Of a stretch of 64,000 bases of DNA, positions 8,232 through 16,338 are shown piece after piece (the stretch's first letter is position 1; every line of letters begins with the position of its first letter). Location: positions 102,428 through 166,427 of the forward strand of contig NZ_JABAIJ010000004.1 in the NCBI RefSeq assembly GCF_012641435.1. Direction: 5' to 3'. The position numbers and the translations under genes are program-made. Under the pieces are notes generated by a model, which saw nothing but the letters and a program-made list of their open reading frames with translations, was not told the origin of the DNA and made no database searches. This stretch comes from Rhizobium sp. P38BS-XIX. GTDB lineage: Bacteria > Pseudomonadota > Alphaproteobacteria > Rhizobiales > Rhizobiaceae.

Positions 8232-9497
8232 TCAAAGCGCCCGCGCCGGCCACAAGCGCGTTTGCTGAGAGACACCTATCGTGTCTCTATAGATCGGAGC
8301 AGATGTGCGCTTTGGTGAATTGGCCGCGTTGCGGAGATCCAATTCCTTCTCCCCGACCAGAAGCGCCGTAACCTTATCGATATCGCTCAGGCGAGCAGGC
8401 GTCTCGTTGGCGATCGATGTTACGAAGTCACCATAAGATACCGGTGCGTCACCGTGCGTATCGCGGATCCGGCGCATGAAATCGTCGGCCAACCGATCCT
8501 TCATGACTTCCTCGTCCTTGGGTCCAAACCAAAAATCCGGAGCATTGCCTGGATCGAGATTCGGATTGAAGCCGAGCATCTCCAACCCACCGTGCCCCTG
8601 GTGCAAGGACTGGTTATTGATCAGCCAATGGCTGTCGACCATCACGTTCCTGGCCTTCAGGTGGTTCGAGAGATGCACTAGCCATAGATCCTTCCGAGCC
8701 TCTTTTGATCTAAGGAAAAATGGGCTTTGGAATTTCGCGCCTGTCATGCCTGAGATATGCCGCAGCAGCAGGCGTTGGATGACATAACGTCCACCATGCT
8801 CGCCCTTGTAGCGAAGGAATTCGCGGAGCTGATCTTCGGATATTTCAATCGGCGCAAGGCGGTTGACGGTTTGAGGTTTGTCGGTGAGGTAATCGATAAG
8901 CCAGCCGACGGCGAAGGTGAGGATGCATTCGCCCGCCGAGAACTGGAGTATCTTTCGAACGGTTTCAAAGGCGACGTCCGAATAGCCTTTTTGATCCAGG
9001 AGGAAAATCGAGCGCCCCACGCCGCCGCGCGTGCGCTGTTCGATCCTGCGACAGATATCCGGGAACACGACCTCGAACTTTGCGTGATGAAGGAATACCG
9101 ATTTTCCGATCGCAGCAAGGTGGCCTTCCTTCGTCAGCTCCTCCCGAAGAAAGTCGATGTGGTCCTTTTTGCTGTCGACGAAATGATATTCGGCGTCGAT
9201 GGTGAGCGGCTTTGTCCGCCCGACATTTGCTTCCACCTGAGCCTTGTTTACAGCATCCAGGAAGAGAAGTGGTGTGCCGCGGACAAGCTCGCCGGCATCA
9301 CTAAATCGACCACCTCCGCAAAATCCGTCGACCAACGTGATGCGCTGTCTCTCCTGGGCGTGGCTCACGAGCGTTGCTGGGAAATAATTTTGAAGATAGG
9401 TCTCGATGAGACGCAATTTCGCGCCGCTGTGAGCGCTAAGAGGCGGCAGCTCACTGCCTAGCTTCCATCCAAATTCGGCGATTGTCGCGACTCCCAT
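8232..9497 (-). CDS. tcmP: Three-Cys-motif partner protein (TcmP)
   Basis: This protein of about 421 residues follows the DUF5131 gene on the same strand. Recognisable TcmP parts are the FGWKLGSELPPLSAHSGAKLRLIETYLQNYF start, LVDGFCGGGRF, YHFVDSKKDHIDFL, and FLLDQKGYSDVAFETVRKIL with the aspartate-rich core strand. The layout recalls a Rossmann-like, methyltransferase-like fold. The family is defined by linkage to proteins with a three-cysteine motif; its biochemical function is unknown. I use the ATG at 9497; an in-frame TTG at 9539 would start two bases past the previous gene. The end may be altered (see the ORF at 7969-8253). Confidence 0.8.
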   Translation of the reverse strand: MGVATIAEFGWKLGSELPPLSAHSGAKLRLIETYLQNYFPATLVSHAQERQRITLVDGFCGGGRFSDAGELVRGTPLLFLDAVNKAQVEANVGRTKPLTIDAEYHFVDSKKDHIDFLREELTKEGHLAAIGKSVFLHHAKFEVVFPDICRRIEQRTRGGVGRSIFLLDQKGYSDVAFETVRKILQFSAGECILTFAVGWLIDYLTDKPQTVNRLAPIEISEDQLREFLRYKGEHGGRYVIQRLLLRHISGMTGAKFQSPFFLRSKEARKDLWLVHLSNHLKARNVMVDSHWLINNQSLHQGHGGLEMLGFNPNLDPGNAPDFWFGPKDEEVMKDRLADDFMRRIRDTHGDAPVSYGDFVTSIANETPARLSDIDKVTALLVGEKELDLRNAANSPKRTSAPIYRDTIGVSQQTRLWPARAL

Positions 9498-9541
9498 GCC
9501 AACCACGTCTAAGTTGCGTTCGACATGTAGAGCTGTCAAGT

Positions 9542-10375
9542 TCAGGCGGCCTTATCTGCCTTTTCGCAGCCTTTTGGAAACTCCCTCACCAACCTGCCAT
9601 CAACAAGACCTCCCCCTTTGCCATGAGGATCAATTTCTTTGACTTGCGCTGGCGACATTCCTTGCTCTTGCACAAGCGGATTATTGCCAGGCGCCCCCCA
9701 TTGCTTGTGAAATGCTGCGATACCGAATTCCTGACAATCGGCAATTATGTCTCGCGCCCATTGGCTCACCATAGGGCGAGCGCGCGGGCCACTTTCTCCG
9801 CCACTGATAAGCCAGTCCGGCCTCGGATCGCCATGTGATATCCGAAGCGGACCTATCGCCGGCTCGTAGGACACGAACCAGACACGAGCGGGGATGAGAG
9901 AGAGGAATCTCTTCCTTTGATCGAAACGGGATTGATCCTCAGCAGTGAAGCCTAGCCAGACATTCGAATATCCCTTGCTCCCCCAATCGGCCGGCAGCAT
10001 TTTCTGGATATTCTGCGGGCGCTTGGTCAACAACTGCCAATCGAGCGATGGGGTTGCACGGATGACTTTGAAAAGATCTTCACGCCACGTCGGATCAGCT
10101 TGGTTGTCGAAAACATCGGCAAGCGAAGCGCAAAAGACGCGCTGCCTGCGACCGTGAACGCTCGCGAATTCTGCGGCCTTGCGTTGCCACATATGCGGAG
10201 CCTTCCAATAACTCTCTGTCGTGCGCTTGCGAGGCGAGTTGCCCCATTTGACCTGACCGGACCGCTTGGCCCAAGCCTCGGCATAGCAGTTGTCGCAACC
10301 TGGGCTGATGTTGGTGCAGCCGGTCCACGGGTTGAAAGTGTGGTCGGTCCATTCGATCGTCGAATTCATCGCCAT
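9542..10375 (-). CDS. DUF5131 / phage Gp37-Gp68 family protein
   Basis: This 277-residue protein starts MAMNSTIEWTDHTFNPWTGC and contains the triple-cysteine motif GCTNISPGCDNCYAE (C-x7-C-x2-C), which resembles a radical-SAM-like iron-sulfur cluster site. Downstream are ADVFDNQ, WQLLTKRPQNI, and WLISGGESGPRARP, all typical of this family, which occurs in phages and mobile islands. With TcmP it forms the three-cysteine pair; a role in nucleic-acid or nucleotide modification is often suspected but unproven. The ATG at 10375 has GAGAGGTG six bases upstream, so it is preferred over 10393. Confidence 0.85.
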   Translation of the reverse strand: MAMNSTIEWTDHTFNPWTGCTNISPGCDNCYAEAWAKRSGQVKWGNSPRKRTTESYWKAPHMWQRKAAEFASVHGRRQRVFCASLADVFDNQADPTWREDLFKVIRATPSLDWQLLTKRPQNIQKMLPADWGSKGYSNVWLGFTAEDQSRFDQRKRFLSLIPARVWFVSYEPAIGPLRISHGDPRPDWLISGGESGPRARPMVSQWARDIIADCQEFGIAAFHKQWGAPGNNPLVQEQGMSPAQVKEIDPHGKGGGLVDGRLVREFPKGCEKADKAA

Positions 10376-10523
10376 GGTGACACCTCTCGCCAAAAATCTG
10401 CAAATCGCCCGGTGATTCTACTTTCGTTCTCTCCTGTCACAAAATGATTAAGGTTGTGGTCGCCATTTAATGGAAGCGTTATCGGCCGGCTTATCATATG
10501 GGTCGGCACCTGAACGCTTGAGC

Positions 10524-11663
10524 TTAGATTACGCCCCACGCCCGAAACCTCCCCCTCCCCGTCATCTCCCTGAGGCCGAGTTCCAAAACGATCCGCCGCG
10601 CCGCCTGCGGCGTCACGTCGAGCGTCTTGGCCACCATCCCGGCCGACACCAGCGGCTTTGCCATGACGAGCTCGACCAGCTCCGGCAATTTTGACGACGT
10701 TCGCCGTCCTTCGAGCTTTCGGTCCATCATTGTCTTTGCCAGCGTCAGCCGGTCATGCTCCTTCATGCCGGTCTCAGCGGCCGCCAATTGCCCTTGGGCG
10801 ATGGCGAGCAACCGGGTATCGCGATCGCGATGCCGGCGCCGATCGACGGGAATGGTTTTGAGGCCGGAGTTGATAGCGGCGAGATGGGCGCCTGACGTGA
10901 TGCCTGCCTGGCGCAGAATTGAAGCGGACAACAGCCGGCCAAGCCATGGCGCGTGCTGCAGCACGGACAGCTCGTTCCAGGCATCGAGGGCAACGATCGC
11001 CTGCAGCATCGCCGGCAGGTGTTCGGCCTGGCGCAGCACGCCGCGCCATTCGTCGAGCCGGGCATCCTCGTCCCAGTCGAGATCGTAGATCAGAGGATCC
11101 TTGTCGGACGGTCTGTTGCTGCCGGCGCGGCCGGGACGTTTTGCGCCCTCGATTGCCGCCTCCGATCGCGCGAGCACCGCATCGATCGCGGCGAGATCGA
11201 CGCCGGGGAGATTTCCGAGGTCATCGACATCGTCCCCCTCCCCTTCCGGATCGGCCGGGACCGCGGGCCGCATGGTGCTTGCCGCCTCCTCCAGGCCCGT
11301 GCCGGCGGCTGTGATCTCCGAGGTCTGCCGGAGCGTCCGCAAACCGTCGGGTGATAGGGCCCAGTCCGGCACCTGGCCAGCAATACGCCGGCGGGTTCGC
11401 AACACGTCGCGGGCAATGGTGAGTTCGTGGGTGGGTGTGCGCGTATCGCGAAACGCGTCGTGGAGAACGAGGTCCTCGAGGTGAACGAGCTCGCCGTCGA
11501 TCCAGAGGGAGGCGCAGGCATCGGCGAAATTTTGCCGCTCGAGAAAGCCAGCGCCGGCCGATGAGCGAGCGATGCGCTCGTCGAGACGCGTGAGGGCGAT
11601 ACCGGCGTCAAAAGCCGGCTGAACCAAATTCAAAATTGGAATTTTCGAAAGATCATAAGCCAT
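10524..11663 (-). CDS. RHE_PE00001 family protein with C-terminal HTH
   Basis: This 379-residue protein belongs to a family often found on rhizobial plasmids and named after a Rhizobium etli p42e gene. The N-terminal half ([36 protein letters not shown] and [10 protein letters not shown]) is the conserved domain of unknown function. A low-complexity acidic linker lies around residues 140-200. The last about 60 residues ([34 protein letters not shown]) form a helix-turn-helix. The N-terminal part resembles Fic-neighbouring or DUF1612-type regions, so it may be a DNA-binding partner protein; the function is unknown. Confidence 0.75.
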   Translation of the reverse strand: MAYDLSKIPILNLVQPAFDAGIALTRLDERIARSSAGAGFLERQNFADACASLWIDGELVHLEDLVLHDAFRDTRTPTHELTIARDVLRTRRRIAGQVPDWALSPDGLRTLRQTSEITAAGTGLEEAASTMRPAVPADPEGEGDDVDDLGNLPGVDLAAIDAVLARSEAAIEGAKRPGRAGSNRPSDKDPLIYDLDWDEDARLDEWRGVLRQAEHLPAMLQAIVALDAWNELSVLQHAPWLGRLLSASILRQAGITSGAHLAAINSGLKTIPVDRRRHRDRDTRLLAIAQGQLAAAETGMKEHDRLTLAKTMMDRKLEGRRTSSKLPELVELVMAKPLVSAGMVAKTLDVTPQAARRIVLELGLREMTGRGRFRAWGVI

Positions 11664-12077
11664 TGATTTTATGGTAAACGATCTCTTATAGGAACTCTAT
11701 CGGAATATTGAGGTTCCTCACATGGTATGATTGCGGGTTAGTGTGATAACCATCGATAAGTATCAAGTATCGATAGTCATTAGTTAAATTTCATATTTTG
11801 AACGATGCGATTGTCCGAGCTCAACCGGGCAAATCACCCGCAAAGCTAGCCAACTCGGCGTACATTAGCAATCGACGTTAGGCGAGATAGACAGAGAACT
11901 CCCTCCCTTGTGCCGCGGTTATGCTGAACGTAGCTTGTTGCATCATAATAGGATGTTTTGGCCGTCATATTAGTTATATTCCGGCCACGATCGTAGGTAT
12001 CCTTCCATTTTGAGCAATGCGGCACGCATTTTTGATGCAGCACTTATGTTGCAATCTTTCTTAGGTAGGAGCACCGT
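11664..12077. other. AT-rich intergenic region with an inverted repeat
   Basis: There is no gene here. An inverted repeat ATCGATA (11752-11758) / TATCGAT (11768-11774) with a nine-base loop lies mid-way, and the DNA is AT-richer than its flanks. The leftward promoter of the RHE_PE00001 gene must be near 11670-11720; I see no clear boxes. The right part precedes the decayed nucleotidyltransferase gene. Confidence 0.5.
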
Positions 12078-13060
12078 ATGGATTCGAAGCGCAAGCTCCG
12101 GTATGCCTCTCCTATCCCACGAAAGTCTAAGCCGGTGCTTATGAAGTCAACGATCGATCATTTGCCACCCGTCGAGCAGCACAAGCTACATCAAGTCGTG
12201 GAGTTGCTGCGAGAGGAGTTCGATGATGTCCTGAAGGGTGCCTCAGCCGAGTTTACGAAACGCGGCCGTATCCTCAAAATTATCTTGTTTGGTTCTTACG
12301 CCCGCGGCGGCTGGGTGGACGACCCCCATACCAAAAAGGGGTACCGCTCGGTACTTTGATCTGCTTGTGGTCGTCAACAATAGGAAACTTTCGGATTTCA
12401 GCACTTAGTAGGAACGAGCGGAAAATCGCTTAATGAGCGAAAGGCAGCCCACAACGCCAGTAAATTTCATCGTGCACTCGCTTCGGGAAGTCAATATGCG
12501 GCTGGAACAAGGCGGGTACTTCTTCGTCGACCTTAGGCGCGATGATATCGTCCTTTACGAAGTCGATGAAAAACCGCTTTCCAATCCAGTTCTGCTACGT
12601 CCAGCCGACGCTTACAGTTTTGCTACAGAGTACTACGAGGATCGGATACCTAATGCGCGAATATTTGCCAAAACTGCGAATTTCCTTTTGAACGAAGGGG
12701 CCTAAAACAGGCCGCTTTTCTGCTGCATCAGTCAATCGAGCAGGCCTATACGTCATTCTTATTAGTCTTAATCAATTACAGTCCGGCATTGCACAATATC
12801 AAACACCTTCGCGGCCTAGCGGAAGGACAAGTGCAGGAGCTTTCCGAGATCTGGCCGCGCGATCAGCAGCGTTACGCCGCTTGGTTCAACGTCGTCAACG
12901 AAGCCTACGTCAAAGCAAGCTATCCAAAGCACTACGAGATCACCCGTGAAGCTCTCATCTGACTATCAGGCCGAGTTACGGAACTAATCGCGAAAATCGA
13001 GGTCGCTTGCCTACACCATCTCGAACGTCTCAAGAATGGTGCAATTGAAGCCGAACGTAG
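12078..13060 (+). pseudogene. Decayed nucleotidyltransferase-HEPN gene
   Basis: The first frame (12078-12359) starts after a GGAG site and encodes the start of a MNT-type nucleotidyltransferase, with IILFGSYARGG and DDPHTKKGYRS. It then loses frame: FDLLVVVNNRKLSDF continues one base later and soon meets a stop. A second frame (12433-12705) carries the following region (VNFIVHSLREVNMRLEQGGYFFVDL). A third (from about 12705) carries a HEPN-like part (LKQAAFLLHQSIEQAY, then LHNIKHLRGLA), broken again by a TGA at 12959-12961 before a readable tail. At least three lesions are therefore present. The intact family is a fused MNT-HEPN toxin-antitoxin-like protein. Confidence 0.8.
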
Positions 13061-13328
13061 GCAACATAAAACACGCACATAGATGTGTGGCCTTTCAAGA
13101 TACCAAGCTTCGAGCAAAAAGCTCGCAGCGCTCGATTGAGGCACGACGAGGTAAGACCAATCAAACCTCGAATTCAATTCGAAACTCAACGGGATGGATT
13201 TGCAAGCGCCTAGAAATTTATGAAGACAAAGCGCTTTATAGTGATAGCATCTACTGATGACACTCTTCAAGGCAATCAGAATGCCACTGCTAGTAAAGAG
13301 GGACCATTTTTCCTGAACGCTTACCGCA

Positions 13329-13344
13329 GTAGTCCGCGGGCAAC
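13329..13344. promoter_or_regulatory. parS-like site (GTAGTCCGCGGGCAAC)
   Basis: This is an imperfect 16-bp palindrome whose core, GTCCGCGG, matches the perfect parS in repB. The right arm ends in AAC as in the repABC parS consensus GTT-N2-C-N-GC-N-G-N2-AAC, but the left arm starts GTA. It lies about 1.8 kb upstream of repA. Confidence 0.5.
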
Positions 13345-13765
13345 TTCCAACTACATTTGTTGGCAGCGTTGCACCTGAACACACTTATTTCTCATTCTAT
13401 ATACACCGATGGGGTAGCTGCAGAGCGCCTTGGGCGCATAGTGAAGGACAGCCATCCCGTCTCGGCTCAATACGCGAATGAACGGGGAGCTGAAAACATC
13501 CGCGCCAAAATTCCCGATCATAGAGCCCCAATTGAGATCTACGGCAGGTCTCCGTCAATGCCAAAGCTTCAACATGAGCTGCCGAGGAACATCGAACGGA
13601 GATGTAGAAGTTACGGCTGACTTGAAAATCGGCGGAAACGATACTCATCAATCAGGGCCGATGGGACATCCTTGAAATGACGGCCACGTGACATCTAATG
13701 CTTCCGGACCCTCTCCCGCTTCTGATACCGTGGAAATAGCTTCTCAAACCTAGAACTGAAGTACC

Positions 13766-13820
13766 GTTAACGACAGCGGTCGACGCCAACGATAAGTTAA
13801 CGACATTAATCGGCGTCGAC
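13766..13820. repeat. Paired direct and inverted repeats
   Basis: GTTAACGACA occurs twice as a direct repeat (13766-13775 and 13796-13805). After each copy comes one arm of an inverted repeat, GTCGACGCC (13779-13787) and GGCGTCGAC (13812-13820). The arrangement could be a protein-binding site, but no known motif matches. Confidence 0.55.
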
Positions 13821-14123
13821 AAACAAAACCCGACAAATTTGCGCACACCGAGCAATTGGTCGCATCAGCAAATTTATTCTTTGCAGACAGCTGATTTCCG
13901 CTAGGATTGGTGCCGCGTACTCAATACCTTCCGCGGCCTGGTGCAGGCTATCCGCTCAACTATAAAAATCTCGTTAACCAAGAACTTGCTGCCGCTATTA
14001 CTTCTTCATATATGGGTACCGGCTCGATGGAGAAGCCGATAATGAAGATGGTTTATGCGCCATCCCGTCAAAATCGCTTCACAATGAGTTCGTAATGAGT
14101 TTTGAGGCAGAGGAATGATTTCT

Positions 14124-14612
14124 ATGGAAGAATCCCGGATGACGAATCACGGTCCCATCGTGGCAACGGCACTGGACATCAAGAAGGCCGACGCCATCAA
14201 TACCCTTCTGGTTCACCATATTGGCATTCTGCCACAGAAGCCCGGCGATCTCATCCGACCCTTCGCGCTTGGCCTCTGGAATGAAATTCGTCCGCTTCTC
14301 AGACCCGATATGTCCGTCATGTCCCTTCGCAGAGCGACCAGCGCGTTTCTTCACTCCAAGCAATACTATTTCGCATGCGCACAATCCGACTCCATGCGTC
14401 ACAACATCGACGGCAACCCGACCGAGCCCCTATCGGCGGATGACCGCCAAGCCGCCCAGAAACGCCTTGTGGTGCTGAAGCAAACACAGAGCAAACCGGC
14501 CCCTGCCCCCGTCGAGCCGAAGGCGCCGCCCGCGCCTGTCGTCAGCAAGGCCGATTTGATCCGGGCCTCTCTTCTTGGTCGCCGAAAACTCTCCGATGGC
14601 GTCGCCAGGTAA
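14124..14612 (+). CDS. ProQ/FinO-family RNA chaperone
   Basis: This is a small basic protein of about 162 residues. The FinO/ProQ fold is visible: KKADAINTLLVHHIGILPQKPGDLIRPFALGLWNEIRPLL, then LRRATSAFLHSKQYYFACAQSDSMRHNIDG, then LSADDRQAAQKRL. A Pro/Ala-rich linker and basic tail follow. This family binds structured RNAs and promotes sense-antisense pairing; FinO controls plasmid functions through FinP. The gene lies about 530 bases upstream of repA on the same strand, so regulation of the repABC antisense RNA is possible, but inferred. ATG 14124 has AGAGGA at good spacing; ATG 14115 and 14139 are alternatives. Confidence 0.85.
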   Translation: MEESRMTNHGPIVATALDIKKADAINTLLVHHIGILPQKPGDLIRPFALGLWNEIRPLLRPDMSVMSLRRATSAFLHSKQYYFACAQSDSMRHNIDGNPTEPLSADDRQAAQKRLVVLKQTQSKPAPAPVEPKAPPAPVVSKADLIRASLLGRRKLSDGVAR

Positions 14613-14772
14613 CGCGCCTGCTCCACAGCAGATTATCTGCGACAACTGAGCCACACTGAAAAACCATCCTGAGCCGTAGGGCCGATGCGCGGCAGCGGGT
14701 CGGTTCCGCCGCTTACTATGTCATGCGCGGTTGATGACGACCATCCCCCCTAGAAATCGGCTGGAGTGCAGC

Positions 14773-14788
14773 GTAGTCCGCGGACCAC
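14773..14788. promoter_or_regulatory. parS-like site (GTAGTCCGCGGACCAC)
   Basis: This is an imperfect copy of the 16-bp palindrome, with one mismatch in the right arm compared with the site at 14872. It lies between the ProQ/FinO gene and repA, in 528 bases without a gene. Confidence 0.6.
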
Positions 14789-14871
14789 AAGGTCGAGCGC
14801 CGCCTTGCATTGCGCTGGCCATGCCGCAGAGCGCATGATGATCGCCAATGCGCATCATCCCCAAGATAGCA

Positions 14872-14887
14872 GTAGTCCGCGGACTAC
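14872..14887. promoter_or_regulatory. parS-like site (GTAGTCCGCGGACTAC), perfect palindrome
   Basis: This is a perfect 16-bp palindrome with the same GTCCGCGGAC core as the parS in repB. The ends are GTA/TAC instead of the canonical GTT/AAC. It lies 254 bases upstream of repA and is a probable RepB-binding centromere site. Confidence 0.7.
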
Positions 14888-15083
14888 GTCCTTTCGCAGG
14901 CCCTGAAATCCCTAAAGTTCCGAGCATCGGCATGAACCGTCGACTCTTGTCACTACGGAGCCGAAACATCATTCATCCGACACTTGCGACAGCCTGCCTA
15001 AGAAGCAAGCCGGCAAGCAAAAGCGCTAAAATCTGCCAATAGTTTAAGCATTTGTAAAATGGACACGAATCGGAGCATATTAT

Positions 15084-15124
15084 AACTGCGTAGTTCGACA
15101 GCTTTCCGTCACAATTGCGCAGTT
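15084..15124. promoter_or_regulatory. Putative RepA operator upstream of repA
   Basis: Two 12-bp imperfect palindromes occur: AACTGCGTAGTT (15084-15095) and AATTGCGCAGTT (15113-15124), centred 29 bases apart. The second ends 16 bases before the repA ATG. TATTAT just upstream (15078-15083) could be a -10 box. RepA proteins of repABC plasmids repress their own operon through such sites. The identification is by position and symmetry only. Confidence 0.5.
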
Positions 15125-15140
15125 AATTGGGAAAACCACT

Positions 15141-16334
15141 ATGCAGCCGAGTCTCGCACTCCAAGACGATCAAGAGCACCTTCCGACGCTTCTGGCGACA
15201 GATGCGCAAGAGCTGTCATACCAGCTCCAGCAACATCAGGCAAAAGTCTTTCCGCCTCAATCACAGAAGACCATGCGGATGTTTGCGCCTGCGGAAGCGG
15301 CTGCCTTCATCGGCATAGGAGAGGGCTATCTTCGCCAGATCGCTGCTGAGGGCCACGGCCCGGACCCGCTTGCAAATGGACGCAGGCTCTACACCGCCGA
15401 GGATATGGACAAGATCCGCAAGGTTCTCGACGAGCGGAATGGCACACCGAAATATGTCCCATCCCGGCGCGGCAGCGAAAAGCTCCAGGTCATCTCCGTG
15501 ATGAATTTCAAGGGCGGATCGGGCAAGACGACGACAGCGGCCCATCTTGCGCAATATCTTGCGTTGAGGGGCTATCGCGTCCTCGCTGTCGATCTCGACC
15601 CGCAGGCTTCACTGTCCGCCCTGTTCGGGCATCAGCCGGAACTTGATGTCGGCGATGGCGAGACGCTTTACGGGGCCATCCGCTATGAGGCGCCGAGACC
15701 GATCTCGGAGATCGTCCGCTCCACCTACACGCCGAACCTTCATCTCATCCCGGGAAATCTCGAACTCATGGAATTCGAGCACGAGACGCCGCGTGCCATG
15801 GCCGCCGGCAAGGCAGAGACGATGTTCTTTGCTCGCATCGGCGAAACCCTGACGGAGATCGAAAGCTTCTACGACGTCGTCGTGATCGACTGCCCGCCGC
15901 AGCTCGGCTTCCTGACGATGTCGGCGCTTTGTGCGGCAACCTCGATGCTGATCACCGTGCACCCCCAGATGCTGGATGTCATGTCGATGTCCCAGTTCCT
16001 GACGATGACGAGCGAACTGATGTCCGTCGTCGAAAAGGCCGGCGGACGCACGAGCTACGACTGGATGCGGTATCTCATCACGCGCTTTGAGCCGAATGAC
16101 GGGCCCCAGAGCCAGATGACCGGCTTCATGAAGGCCATCTTCGGCAATCGCATGCTCACCAATGCCATGGTCAAATCGACGGCCGTTGCCGATGCTGGCG
16201 TGACGAAGCAGACGCTTTACGAAGTTGAACGCGCCCAGTTCACCAGGGGCACTTATGACCGCGCGCTGGATTCGCTCAATCTCGTGAATGGCGAGATCGA
16301 AGCCCATATCCGCATGACGTGGGGAAGGAAATAG
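15141..16334 (+). CDS. repA: Plasmid partition ATPase RepA (ParA family)
   Basis: The 397-residue protein has an N-terminal DNA-binding region (about 50-100, MFAPAEAAAFIGIGEGYLRQIAAEGHGP) and a ParA ATPase domain with the deviant Walker A KGGSGKTT at about 125-132, DLDPQ at about 153, and VVIDCPPQLGF. This size and layout is standard for RepA of repABC replicons. It moves or positions the plasmid together with RepB and represses the operon. repB follows after four bases. Confidence 0.97.
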   Translation: MQPSLALQDDQEHLPTLLATDAQELSYQLQQHQAKVFPPQSQKTMRMFAPAEAAAFIGIGEGYLRQIAAEGHGPDPLANGRRLYTAEDMDKIRKVLDERNGTPKYVPSRRGSEKLQVISVMNFKGGSGKTTTAAHLAQYLALRGYRVLAVDLDPQASLSALFGHQPELDVGDGETLYGAIRYEAPRPISEIVRSTYTPNLHLIPGNLELMEFEHETPRAMAAGKAETMFFARIGETLTEIESFYDVVVIDCPPQLGFLTMSALCAATSMLITVHPQMLDVMSMSQFLTMTSELMSVVEKAGGRTSYDWMRYLITRFEPNDGPQSQMTGFMKAIFGNRMLTNAMVKSTAVADAGVTKQTLYEVERAQFTRGTYDRALDSLNLVNGEIEAHIRMTWGRK

Positions 16335-16338
16335 ATAG

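Larger units (their letters stand above)
13061..14114. other. Gene-poor 1-kb stretch
   Basis: I see no supported gene. Short frames in both directions lack recognisable domains or ribosome-binding sites. The stretch has a parS-like element at 13329-13344 and a pair of repeats at 13766-13820, described separately. It separates the accessory island from the replication region. Confidence 0.5.

Noticed and set aside
12078..12705. Functional MNT-HEPN toxin-antitoxin
   Set aside because: Frameshifts and stops break the gene into fragments.
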